Positions 52,894 through 62,799 of a stretch of 64,000 bases of DNA are shown here, in pieces. A program made the position numbers and the translations under genes. Origin of the DNA: Limnomonas spitsbergensis (Eukaryota > Chlorophyta > Chlorophyceae > Chlamydomonadales); the NCBI GenBank assembly GCA_037349105.1, contig JAYJMM010000119.1, positions 2,367,001 to 2,431,000 on the forward strand, in the 5' to 3' direction. Every line of letters starts with the position of its first letter. The stretch's first letter is position 1. The notes under the pieces were generated by a model. That model searched no databases. It saw only the letters and a program-made list of their open reading frames with translations, and was not told the DNA's origin.

Positions 52894-55190
52894 GGTCCAT
52901 CCATCTGGCCATGATGGTCATAGGAGCGTGTTGGTGGCACTCGGGCTTTTAGTAGGCCTTTATGTCTGAGCATTTGCCCTGTGTGGGAGATGTTAGATGC
53001 GTCCATCAACAACAATTGGCGTGCCTGCCGCGATTGTGACGGGGCGAAACTGTGCCATTGTTTTTAGGGTTATCACGAATCAGGTGCTCAAGAGGGGTCC
53101 CAGGCTTTCATATTTGTTTTTCAAGAGTCTGTTGCCACCAGATAAGAGGACAGGGTGTTCCAGATGACGGGGCAGAGATCGCCAGGTTCGCCCATCCACT
53201 GATGATCCGCTGAAATGGATGTTAAGTATGCACGGGGCTTAATGTGGCACGTGATACGTGTAAGAACAAGTCTAAAGGTTCCTTCCACTCCGCATACATT
53301 AATAATATCTTGATTCAGACCGTGTGGGGTTACGATTGTCCGCGTTTTCCGAACGGTTTCCGAGCAAACATAAAATTCACGGTTTACTTTCTTGTTCAAT
53401 CTAAGTAAGCCCTATGTAATTTGTATATGATGAGGTTCACATTGGTTGAATGATGACACGTTTTGAGGCGTTTTGAAAACACTCACAGTATGTGTTCACA
53501 TGGTGCAATCTTGGTAGGGAGCATGAGCTCTAGATGATTTCTTGCCGTCTAACATACACCATCGCTGAGTGTAACTTGAGTTTAACCCACCTTTTGATGC
53601 ATGGGACAGATGCCCGCAAACCTGTGTGAGCACAGCATACACTAGGATAGCAAGCACAAAACAGTGACCGCCCTGGGCAAGCAACCAACACGCGACCATA
53701 CACATGTGAAATGGTCAAACATGGTCGCCATGAACCCCATCATGCAGAGGCGGAGACAATGTATGGGAAAGTGCATGATAAACATGCCCCAATGCAAAAC
53801 GTCGACATGGGTGCAGAATATTTTAGTTCTGCACCACTCACACAATTCGGAACGTATATGTTTGCCTGTTTAGCATTGATTTTTGCAACATGCAAAATTG
53901 TTACTCGATACCAATAGACATAAAACCGACCTATATTTGTGGAACAAACTCTACCGTTGACGTTCGTAAAAACAAGCATAAAACCGTCCTCATTTGTTAA
54001 AAAAAAAATCGTATCCAACTCATAGCGAAGGTATGTGCAAACAATAAGGCACACATAGCCCACCATCGTGTGCCCACTCAGGCACCCGGTTTTGTTCATC
54101 CAATCCCCATGTCCCAACTCTCCAGGGCCGTGTGGTTCGGGAGAAGACTATCGGGGCAATTCCTGCATCCAGTAAATCCGGTTAGGTGGCTCACGATTGT
54201 TCATTCCATGAACTCGTTTTGATTCACCACACCAAATGCAATCCTCCGCACCCTGGGTGGGCCATGCATAATTCATAATTGGCTCTGTTCATGTCCAACA
54301 ACTCCGATGCAGCCTGCATCCCCCCAGCCACACATCAATCACAGTCACAAGCAAATCAACCGCCACGCACCCAGCAACTGCCAGCCCTTTATGACAACCA
54401 ACAATTCACACCTCTTAACAGCTCATGCCACATTAGGTTGCGCCGCACACACACTCAGGTAGTCAGGTACTATTACTATTTGGCACCCAGCCTGGACCCT
54501 GGCTAAAAACGCACATCAATAAACGATTAACAACATGAAAGTGAGCATCTTCAGTAAAAAACGTCCCATACTCCCATACTTCAGCCAAATGGAAGGTTTC
54601 CGAAAATCCATGCCCCACCGGGATATTTATTTCTTTAACTCTCATTCGTCTATCGCAAAGAAACGACGTACGCAAGCCAGCGAACGTATTGAAGAGAAGC
54701 TAGGCCCACAACAACAATGCCAAGGGGTTTAAGGGTTGCAGTTAAATGAGGATTTTTAAGCCTACAATGATAACGGTCAAGCCTACAATGAACAAGGCAA
54801 CGCAACCGGGATGCTCGAAAGAAAGGACCAAAGACCAAAGGACAGAATACTTAAATACGGAAACATTTGAAGGAAACGTAAAATCACCGTGACCTGGTTC
54901 GGAAACGAGACCCCAGAGGCATGCTGTGGATGGACCTGCAGACTCGTGTACTTTCAAAAAGAAATGCTGCATTCTGTAGACGTGGTCTGGGTAGTACGTG
55001 CCATCGGCTGCTACCCTTGCCCATGTAGATGTGGGAATAAATATTTTTTGCTCTGGGGGGGCATGCTAGCCCCATGTAGATGTGGGATACAATATTTCTT
55101 GCTCTGGGGGGGCATGCAAGCCGCGCCTTGCACCCCCACGGTATCAGCAGCAGCTTCAAAGGCGTGCATGTCCGGCCGCTGATGATACCG
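52894..55190. other. intergenic, no gene seen
   Basis: Apart from the inverted dispersed repeat at 53520-53760 and a two-copy duplication of about 56 bp at 55018-55120 (CCATGTAGATGTGGGA, TTGCTCTGGGGGGGCATGC), I see nothing here. Confidence 0.45.
53520..53760 (-). repeat. dispersed repeat, partner of 41800-42080
   Basis: Read on the minus strand it aligns with the first-intron sequence of the cyclase gene: GTGTTGGTTGCTTGCCCAGG, GGTCACTGTTTTG, CTTGCTATCCTAGT, CATCTGTCCCATGC. Two diverged copies in opposite orientation 12 kb apart. Confidence 0.5.
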
Positions 55191-55192
55191 AG

Positions 55193-56041
55193 TTACCGGC
55201 CAACTCCAGTATGACCCATGTCGCTGGAGTCGTCGGCGCCGCCGGCCTCCGCTGCTGACCTTGCGGCCTGTGCCCTCTTACCCGGCGATACGAAGAGGAA
55301 GTCACGGGCAGCCATAAGGCTGTCCTGCTGCTTCAGCCTCCCCGTCGTGATCCAACCGCGGGACTGCAGCAGCTTGGTGTTGATAACCAGCCCACTGGAG
55401 TCAATGCAGTCTGCTTCCACCAACAAAGCAGGGGGGGACGGCGGCGGGGGCTGGGGCGGGTAGCGCCCGTCGCAGCTGACGACGGGCGCCGCCTTCTGCT
55501 GACCTGGCAGAGATGTCTTCAGTGTCAGCTCGGGCAGCCGCTTGGTGTCGATAACCAGCCCACCAGAGTCCATGCCGCCATCTGCCAGCGACGGGGCAGC
55601 GGGAGGCCCCACCCGTTTCTGACCTGACAAAGACGACTGCAGTTGCAGCTCGTGGAGCAGCCCCACCGGCCGCACCAGCAGTGGCATCGATGCCGCACTG
55701 CACTTTATCTGCCTGATGCTGGTGGCAGTAGTGTGGAGTGTGCTGCAGCCCCGCTGTTGGCCCAACGTTTTCTTCTTGAGATCGCCAGGCAGCCCAGGCT
55801 GCACATCGCTGCTGGACTTGCCAGACAGCGCAGTGGCTGTCAGGTACGGCAAGCTGAGGCCGGATCGCGGGGACCCAGCCGCAGCGGCCGCCACAGGTGA
55901 TCCCACCTGCTGACCCATGCGTAGCCAGGGCGGCGCCTCTCGTCCTGTCCGCGTGGGCCAGGTGGCTAGGGTGCTGGGGGCAAGGGGCGAGTGCAGCTTT
56001 GGGGAAGATAGCGGGGCACGCTGTGGTGACGAGGACCCCGG
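55193..56041 (-). CDS. terminal exon of a Ser/Pro-rich protein, unknown
   Basis: A single minus-strand frame of 283 codons runs from a CCCACAG/CCGGGG acceptor at 56041 to a stop at 55193. The first 40 residues are Ser/Pro-rich (PGSSSPQRAPLSSPKLHSPL). Further on the motif DSGGLVIDTKRLPEL appears and about 60 residues later recurs as DSSGLVINTKLLQ; related LSGQK/LPGQQK stretches also repeat. Near the end are SLMAARDFLFVSPGKRAQ and an Ala/Asp/Ser tail. An ATG at 55918 could be a start but the open frame and acceptor favour an internal exon boundary. Upstream exons were not found; a GGGGCA repeat follows in the putative intron. Family not recognised. Confidence 0.5.
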   Translation of the reverse strand, partial: PGSSSPQRAPLSSPKLHSPLAPSTLATWPTRTGREAPPWLRMGQQVGSPVAAAAAGSPRSGLSLPYLTATALSGKSSSDVQPGLPGDLKKKTLGQQRGCSTLHTTATSIRQIKCSAASMPLLVRPVGLLHELQLQSSLSGQKRVGPPAAPSLADGGMDSGGLVIDTKRLPELTLKTSLPGQQKAAPVVSCDGRYPPQPPPPSPPALLVEADCIDSSGLVINTKLLQSRGWITTGRLKQQDSLMAARDFLFVSPGKRAQAARSAAEAGGADDSSDMGHTGVGR

Positions 56042-56089
56042 CTGTGGGGGGGGACAAGGGACAGGAGTCAGGGGGTGAGGGACTGAAGG

Positions 56090-56225
56090 GAGATGTGAAG
56101 CGGTGGAGGCAGGGGGCAGGGGGCAGGGGGGCAGGGGGGCAGGGGGGCAGGGGGGCAGGGGGGCAGGGGGGCAGGGGGGCAGGGGGGCAGGGGGGCAGGG
56201 TGGCAGGGGGGCAGGGGGGCAGGGA
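56090..56225. repeat. GGGGGGCA octamer repeat
   Basis: About 15 units of GGGGGGCA lie immediately upstream (on the minus strand) of the 56041 acceptor. They are C-rich on the transcribed strand and could extend the polypyrimidine tract. Confidence 0.9.
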
Positions 56226-56299
56226 CATGGAAGGACCTGAGGCGGGAGGCCCAGAAGTGTATTGTAAAAGCCACGGCCCCATCCTTGCTAACGCCCCCC

Positions 56300-57120
56300 T
56301 ATGCTAGGTACACTTGCATTCTCCTGCCCCTTCCCCCCCACACCTCCCCCTGAGTGCTGCAGCCGCTCCCCCCCCCCTATGTTTGCCCCTTCCCCTCACC
56401 TCCCCCTGAGTGCTGCAGCCTCTCCCCTCTTGCCTCCTCCTGCCCCCGTCTCCCCCACCCCGAAGTTTGCACGGTTGCAGGGCCCCCCCGCCTCCCTGCG
56501 TCCCCTTGGCTATGCTACCCCGAGAAGGGGAGGCTGACATTGCAAAGGGGATGACCTTTTGGGCCCGCACCTTAGGCGAGACACCGACTTACGCAACCCA
56601 CGCTAAGGACGCTGCTGGTCCATCAGCCTCACTCCGTCTGGAGTATTTCAAGAGCTTCAAGTGCATGAGCACCCCTCGCCTGCCACTACAGCTGCTCCGG
56701 CGTCGATTCGCCCACGCTGTACAGGCCCCCTTAACTGTAGGTACAAGGAGCATGTCTGCTCTGGGCGCAGCCCGAAGGTGTACAGGTCGTGCTTATGAGT
56801 TGTTACCACAGATGTGACGGAGCAACTGGCAGTTTTTTTTCAAATGTGCAATAAATTGAAATGCCCGAGGTGTGAGAAAGTGTGCACGGCATGGCGAACG
56901 AGGACACCCTTGGGGACTTGCTGGTGGGGCCCACAGCCCCGACAAAAACTTGTAGGAGACTTCACAAATAAACAACGAAATCACCAAGGTCGGCACAGCC
57001 GCACAAGCAGTTTGTATGACACCCCAGGCACCATGCAAGCAGACACCTGCGCCACATGCCCTAAGTCATGCACAAAATGACAACATGCCCCCATACCACG
57101 AAGTCATCCATGAATCGCAC
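56300..57120. other. no gene assigned
   Basis: Open frames on both strands are compositional (C/G-rich at 56300-56570) or short. A plus frame at 56515-56815 has TFWARTLGETPTY but no recognisable domain or splice partner. Upstream exons of the 55193-56041 gene may lie here unseen. Confidence 0.3.
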
Positions 57121-57234
57121 GCATTCTAGGCAGCTCCTGAATCAGGATGGATGTGGCTAAGTGAGCTTTTGACACGAGTTATCTTCCGAAGGGATGTGAT
57201 CTGCACCTGGGCATGCTTCCATGTACATATGTAC

Positions 57235-57714
57235 TTGAGTGTGCAGGACTTGGCCAAAGCCGCGGCCATCTTGTAGATATGCTCCACCTCGCTCCTCGTC
57301 AGCCTTAAGTAGGTACGGTAGCTTGCCTGGCTGATCCATGTTCCGTTGAAGGTGTTGGTCTCAAGGGTATCCGCACAACCCTCCAGGTAGGCCATGTGGA
57401 GCTCCTCAATCACAACTAACGGTGCGGGTCAGCACCAGCCAGTCGTTCTTACCCTTGAGCTCGTGGCTGTGGTTGGGGGAGGCGGTCCCGCAGAAGTCCT
57501 CTTCCTGCAGCCTGTACTTCTGGATCTGCGTGCCCATGGCGCCATCAATGAAAGCGATGCGCTCTTTGAAAAGCTTGTCGAGCAGGGGGGGCACTTCAGC
57601 GCGTGTGAAGGGGGGGAACTGCAGCTGAGGCAGCCCGACGCTTGTGATGCTGATAGCAGCAGGTTCCTGTGCATCAGTGACACCGGGCGCTGTTTCGGTG
57701 GAGGCAGCTGGCAT
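57235..57714 (-). pseudogene. metH: methionine synthase 5' fragment
   Basis: The minus strand encodes the start of B12-dependent methionine synthase, whose first domain binds homocysteine. After a low-complexity N terminus from a possible ATG at 57714 comes RIAFIDGAMGTQIQKYRLQE, the family's opening strand and loop, then NHSHELKGKNDWLVLTR. Near 57415 the frame is broken; in the next phase the protein resumes with VIEELHMAYLEGCADTLETN and TFNGTWISQASY, then EVEHIYKMAAALAKSCT. The similarity stops at a possible GTACAT donor near 57235. Nothing downstream on the minus strand resembles the remaining 1,000 or so residues of the enzyme. Several normally conserved positions look altered. I read it as a truncated, frameshifted copy. 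Confidence 0.75.
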
Positions 57715-58520
57715 AGGCTGCTGAGAGGAAACTTGAGAGGAAGCTACTAACACAGATTGAGTGGCATTGCAGGTAGGTGCAGATACTGATGCAGCAGATA
57801 CAGTTGTTGCAGGGGAGGGATAGGTGCTGCAGGGGAAGATCTCCAGGGTGCTGGAGCAGGTACGGACGCAGGTTCAGGGAACGGCACTGGTGTTGTTGCC
57901 TCTATCTGCTGAGTGCTGGCAACGCAGTTGGATGACACATGGCTGATGATGGATGGTGGCCGGGGCCTGTGCTGCTCCTGAGTTAGTTGGGCCTTTGACT
58001 GCATTAGAAAGCTGGGTAGCAGTTCTCAGCCTGATAAATCCCTGTATGGAATGGGTAGGAGTGAGAGAGCTCCGTTCCTCCACGTGGGACCGACCAACCG
58101 TCCAGTCGTTACGAGATCTTCCGAACGCACCTGCATGCATGTGTGCTTCGGCGCGAATCCAACCAGCACCTGCTGAATGCATACGTTATCAAAATTTCGA
58201 GCGGAACAATCCATGGCAGCAGCAGGTCCCACGAAAATGCAAAAGCAGCGGCCATTGGTATTCACAGCGACCCTGTGACGGAGGTGGTGATCTCGGTGGT
58301 GAGGAGAAAATAACCGTGTGCCCCGTGTCAAGACAGCCAGGTATGAACTTGACAGGAATGAAACCGGGGAATGAAAGGTACGCAATGTGTCACAATCTTG
58401 TATGCCTCGAAAACGTGTTCAGTGTATGCGACTTTGTTCATGATCAAGTCGAGTCCACTGTCTGAGAGGCTGGGGGCAATCGCTACGGTAGGCGTTTTCG
58501 CGGGCGTTTCCTTTTCGAAT
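57715..58520. other. no gene seen
   Basis: Open frames on both strands are short or compositionally biased. A CAG/TGC-rich stretch upstream of the metH fragment gives Pro/Gln-rich minus-strand peptides without domains. Confidence 0.35.
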
Positions 58521-58664
58521 CAGGATGAACGATAGAAGAAGCCGGGAGCTTGAGAGTATCTTAGCCCTGATCTTAGCCGTGCATCTGCATCAGCCCCTAT
58601 CTACGGCTGGCGGTGTCAGAATATTGCGCAATCCAGGCTCCACCATACCTACGGGCTCGTCAAA

Positions 58665-59383
58665 ATGCACCTTGCGAAGTGTAGCAGCGGAAGCGCTTGT
58701 GGATCAGCAGTTGGTGGATTAAAAGATTCTGCACACTGGCTCTACATGGGGCGTCAGGACAACAGCGAAGGACCCAGTGAAGAGCCTGTTCGTGGCTTTC
58801 AAGGCTTGCTGGCCAGCTCACTTCCTCCCATTCTGGCCCTCATCCTCAAGAATAGCCTCCTTCGACCAACTCAGGTCAGCGGGGAAATATTAAATTCTGT
58901 AAATTTCACGGGGTTCGAAAAACATGAAACCTTCAAACTTTGCTCAGGAAACTTCACGGGTTACCGTTGTTGTCCCTAGACGGCCTGGGCCAATGGCGTT
59001 GTAGCTGACGTGGTGGCCAGGGCAGTCGAGCTGCATGCCTGCATCGGATCCACCAGGCCAGGAATCACTTGAAGTCCGGGGCTGCCGGCGACGCTGCAGC
59101 TGACCCAAAGGAGCTGTGAAAAGCGGACGAAGCGGCAAGCTCTGAAACAAGCGTTGCCCAGATCAGCCAAGCCCTAGACCAGCGCAGCGATGCTGGTCCG
59201 GATGCGGCTGGCTACCCCCTCCAGGACGCAGCCTCCCCAGTTGCCGAGGCGGCTGAGGTCGCTGGAGGCTCCACCATAGAAGATGTTGTGGAGATCCTGA
59301 AAGGCGTCGTGGAAAGGAATTTTAACTTCGGGGGGGATGTGGTCCCTGGCCTGCTGCCTCAGACCCAGTCGTCCACATCATAG
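58665..59383 (+). pseudogene. decayed gene, unknown family
   Basis: Plus-strand pieces form one protein only if lesions are allowed. A first exon ends ILALILKNSLLRPTQ with donor GTCAGC at 58874. After a 105-bp intron ending CCCTAG, the next begins TAWANGVVADVVARAVELHA in matching phase 0. That frame stops at 59070, but the next phase continues HLKSGAAGDAAADPKEL, hits a stop at 59117, then resumes KADEAASSETSVAQISQAL and runs through GGSTIEDVVEILKGVVERN to a stop at 59381. One frameshift and one in-frame stop therefore interrupt it. The sequence is Ala-rich and probably helical. I do not recognise it. Confidence 0.5.
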
Positions 59384-59700
59384 GGGCTGGCCTGAGGTGG
59401 CCGCCTTCACACTTGCAGTACTCTGTGGTATATATCGTCAGGTGGGAGAATGCACTGTACCCTCTAGTTCCAGGGTATACAGACCGGGGCTTGGGCGTCT
59501 CGTCAACCTGTACTTCCCAAAATCCACGCCGCATCGGCGTTCTCTTCTCTTCTCTCCGGACCATTGTATATTTCAATACTTTTAGTCCATGGATTGATCG
59601 GGCGACTAGATGCACTGCATGCACATGTCCTTGTTTGCCCTAGCAATATTTGGAGTTCCTTGCATGAAACATGAACATACCGTGATAACTAACTAGTTTG

Positions 59701-59930
59701 TGACGGGCTTTTTTTACTGTGGTGAAGCATACAACATCAAGGCCCATCACAGGTGACACAGAACACTGATGATGGCAGTTGTTGCTGCCTCACATTTCGT
59801 GCACACATGTTGATAGATGAAGCATCCCCCCTCCCAAAACTCAGCCACAACTGCCAACATCAGTGTTTTTTGTCACCTGTGATGGGCCTTGATGTTGTCT
59901 GTTTCACCACAGTAAAGAAAGCCCGTCGCG
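59701..59930. mobile_element. fold-back element 1 (MITE-like)
   Basis: About 87 bases from TGACGGGCTTTTTTTACTG are repeated inverted at the other end (CAGTAAAGAAAGCCCGTCGCG), with over 85 per cent match by eye around a 60-bp centre. No coding capacity. Size and structure fit a miniature inverted-repeat transposable element. Confidence 0.8.
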
Positions 59931-60242
59931 CCCCTGTAAGTTTATGTCACTGGCCTTTGCTGTTATCTGAATGGTCATCACAAGGGCAGAAAACATGTTT
60001 TTTTTCTGTTGTGAGCAATCCTGCCCGTGGTATCTGTTTTTCTGAAATAGGTACCACAGCACCCCAACTCTGTGCAAGAACAAGCGCAGAGATTAGCGGG
60101 GTTGGACTTGCTGGTTGTGTATGCATGCAAAACAAGTCATGAGGGGTCTGAGCTATGAGTAGTAAAAGTGAAGGCATCATAGGCTAAGCAACTTCATTTA
60201 AACCATGACGAAATCTCGTTATGTTTTTTTGTTAAATCCTTA

Positions 60243-60418
60243 TTTTGTTGGTGCTTCGACAAGTGCAAGGTTGGAGCTGGCTTACGTGCCCATGAACTCC
60301 GGGGCCAAGAGCTAAGCTAGGAAGATGGAGGTCCACCTTCCTAGCGTGGCTCTTGGCCCCGGAGTCCATGGGCACGTAAGCCAGCTCCAACCCTGCACCT
60401 GTCGAAACACCAACAAAA
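60243..60418. mobile_element. fold-back element 2 (MITE-like)
   Basis: The left arm TTTTGTTGGTGCTTCGACAA continues through GGAGCTGGCTTACGTGCCCA. The right arm returns as TGGGCACGTAAGCCAGCTCC to CGAAACACCAACAAAAG. Arms of about 75 bases nearly meet at a short centre near 60328. Confidence 0.85.
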
Positions 60419-60493
60419 GAGCTTTAGGGATGCCAGCCACAAGAGCTTACGGACTGCCAAAACTTCGTTGGCTGGCAATTTGGCATCGGTGTC

Positions 60494-60595
60494 TGACACC
60501 AGAGGGAAGCCTCCAACTCTTTAGGGCTAGGATGCATGCCGTTTTGAGACAGCATGCATCCTAGCCTTGAGGGTTGGAGGCTTCCCCCTTGTGTC
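60494..60595. mobile_element. fold-back element 3 (MITE-like)
   Basis: GACACCAGAGGGAAGCCTCC, with AACTCTTTAGGGCTAGGATG, pairs with CATCCTAGCCTTGAGGGTTG and GAGGCTTCCCCCTTGTGTC around a short centre near GTTTTGAGAC. Arms are about 45 bases. Confidence 0.8.
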
Positions 60596-60599
60596 AAAT

Positions 60600-61900
60600 G
60601 GAATGGCCCATGATGACGCCTATGTGGTACTGATCGATATGAAAAAGAAAGGTGGAGCATGCTAAAAGTGTGTCAAGCATCAAATGAGGAGAACGACCCA
60701 TCATGATGAGGAGCTGGTCATGTCTTACGATGCTAGTAAGCAGCTGACAACTAAGTACGATAGATGTCCGCCTGTCATTAGCCTAGAAGACTTGACAGGC
60801 TGACGATGATCACTTATATTCTGATCAGTGATCTGACAGCGCATGTCCGGCATATGTCAGTGCCCCAGGGCCGCGAACGAGATACTTGATTTATTGTTGT
60901 ATTTCAGCTGAATTTGAGGCTGAAGTGAGTAAACTGATTTTAATGGATGTAGGGATAGGTGGAGGTCATGGCATGAAATGCCTTCGTAGTTTTAAGGCTT
61001 TTAAAGTTTTGCAAGTCCTCATATACCGGTACGTTTACGCACACGGTATATACGCTTATACACGTATATAGGTGTGTATATCGGCATAATATACGGTACA
61101 TACCAGCCCTATGGAACGTGAGGCCGGACGGAACTTAAATCAAATTCCATGCATGAAGTCATTTGATCATCATCAGATTAAACTGGTCGATGACAAAACA
61201 CAACAAAGGAGATCGACGTGTGGGTTTGTGGGTGTTTGGCAGTCTAGTAAAACATCATATGTGTTGCACATTGCATGTTCCTACCATCTCGTACACGCAC
61301 TATCGACGAATGCCTAGTTTGTTGCTTTTCTTTGCCTTCTTGGGAAAGAGGATTGAGAGGGGCAGGGATACTTAGGGCTGCCTTCTCCTTTTGGGGGGAT
61401 ACTTCTTTCTCCTTTGTGTTCTTCTCCTTCTTTCCCTCTTACCTTCAGTTCCTTTTCTTTTCTCCCAACGGGACTCATGGAAGGCCCATGCGGTCAAGCC
61501 TATTTTTCTAGGGGGCCCAGAGGTGTAATGTCATTGACAGACGGATGCTCAAACAGGCATTGAGCGCTACACGATGGCTCAGCATGGCGGGTTTCCACTC
61601 ATGAACTGAACGCCCGAGCTGAAGCCCTCCCTCCCTGTAAGCTCATATCGGGTGGCTGTGATTTCATCCAAGCCTACATCGATGGCCGGCGGTGGCGCAT
61701 CAACGTTGTGCACTGGACTTTCTTTTCTCAGAGGCTTTGTTGAGGGCTAGTTTCTAGTGGAAATATCCAATATTAAGCCATAACCACGGAGTAAGTCGGT
61801 GGCCATGCACCGAATGTCTGACATGGGACGCGACATCTCACAGTCAAGTGACAAAGCATTGTGGTATTGCCACCGTCGCGAGTCTTCAAGCAGTCCCAAT
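60600..61900. other. no gene seen
   Basis: AT-richer sequence with short frames. A TATA-rich stretch at about 61020-61105 and pyrimidine-rich DNA at 61380-61460 are the only notable points. Confidence 0.4.
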
Positions 61901-61907
61901 TTCTTTT

Positions 61908-62105
61908 TCAGTCTGGCTCAGAAAACCAATGGTCATGTTTAACGTTCACAGGGCGCCAGAAGGCTCCAGCCTTTACCTTGCCGAAATTTGGCTTCGCGAT
62001 TTCCTCAAGCTCTGGGTCCACAGCCATTGACATTTTTGCTGTTAAAAAGCAGGTTTCGGCAGGTTCATGGTTAGCATGGTCCCCAGTAGCATCTGCCAGG
62101 AGCAC
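61908..62105 (-). CDS. small hypothetical, doubtful
   Basis: The minus frame contains MSMAVDPELEEIAKPNFGK followed at once by a possible GTAAAG donor, or by 22 more codons to a stop. Codon pattern and charge are protein-like, but there is no partner exon and no family match, so this is a weak call. Confidence 0.2.
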   Translation of the reverse strand: MLLADATGDHANHEPAETCFLTAKMSMAVDPELEEIAKPNFGKVKAGAFWRPVNVKHDHWFSEPD

Positions 62106-62131
62106 TCCAGCTCAGGTTCGAGGGTGAGATT

Positions 62132-62533
62132 TCAGAGCTGGCCAGGGAATTCAGAGATGTAGCTAGCGTTATGTCCACCAACCTCTACCGACCTTTCTGT
62201 ATTTGCTCGCTTTGTGACCAGGGTGGTCTGCGCGTTCATCCTAGAATTCGAAGTCAAATCAGCAATGTTATTAACGTGACAAGGGCTGACCGGAAAGCAT
62301 GTATCAATGCGAGATGGATCAATCCAATTTGCTGAGTGAATCAGCCGATGTTTCTCGTGTACAGAATACGGGTCTGCGCGACTTTCGCAGCTGCGGATCC
62401 CGACAGACGACGGAAGAGCCGAAAATCTCGGAGACCTGACATCATGCGCACCTTCCTTACTTGTAACAATTAAAAGCTCTCTCATATCAATCATTTGGAA
62501 ATCGCTGGAATATTTTGAGCTTCGGTAGGCCAC
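62132..62533 (-). CDS. hypothetical ORF, doubtful
   Basis: A 133-codon minus-strand frame, with another 101-codon frame overlapping its start (62487-62792). Composition is unbiased and not obviously repetitive, but no domain, signal peptide or splice neighbour was recognised. Either could be chance in this AT-richer region. Confidence 0.2.
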   Translation of the reverse strand: MAYRSSKYSSDFQMIDMRELLIVTSKEGAHDVRSPRFSALPSSVGIRSCESRADPYSVHEKHRLIHSANWIDPSRIDTCFPVSPCHVNNIADLTSNSRMNAQTTLVTKRANTERSVEVGGHNASYISEFPGQL

Positions 62534-62799
62534 ACCGTTTCCTGGAGTGTGTTTCAGCTTGGTTCCAGCTGAAATTCTTCGTTAGCTGGTGCGGTACGCC
62601 ATGCAGCTTGCTTACTTGGCCAACGGTCATTGACCTATGTAAGGTTATATTTATATAACAAGGAGGGGTCCGAACGTACGGTCTGGGGCAAACTTTCCCA
62701 AATGGAAAAGTTTGGAAAAGTTCATGTTTTCCTCTGAGGCAGCCCCGACTTTTCAAGGTCAAGTCTTGTGTATCCCAGTTTGACCTGTTCAACAGCCTG

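Noticed and set aside
55401..56282. 293-codon minus-strand frame overlapping the 55193-56041 exon
   Set aside because: It starts in the GGGGGGCA repeat and is Pro/Cys/Arg-rich. The alternative frame has an acceptor, lower bias and internal motif repeats.
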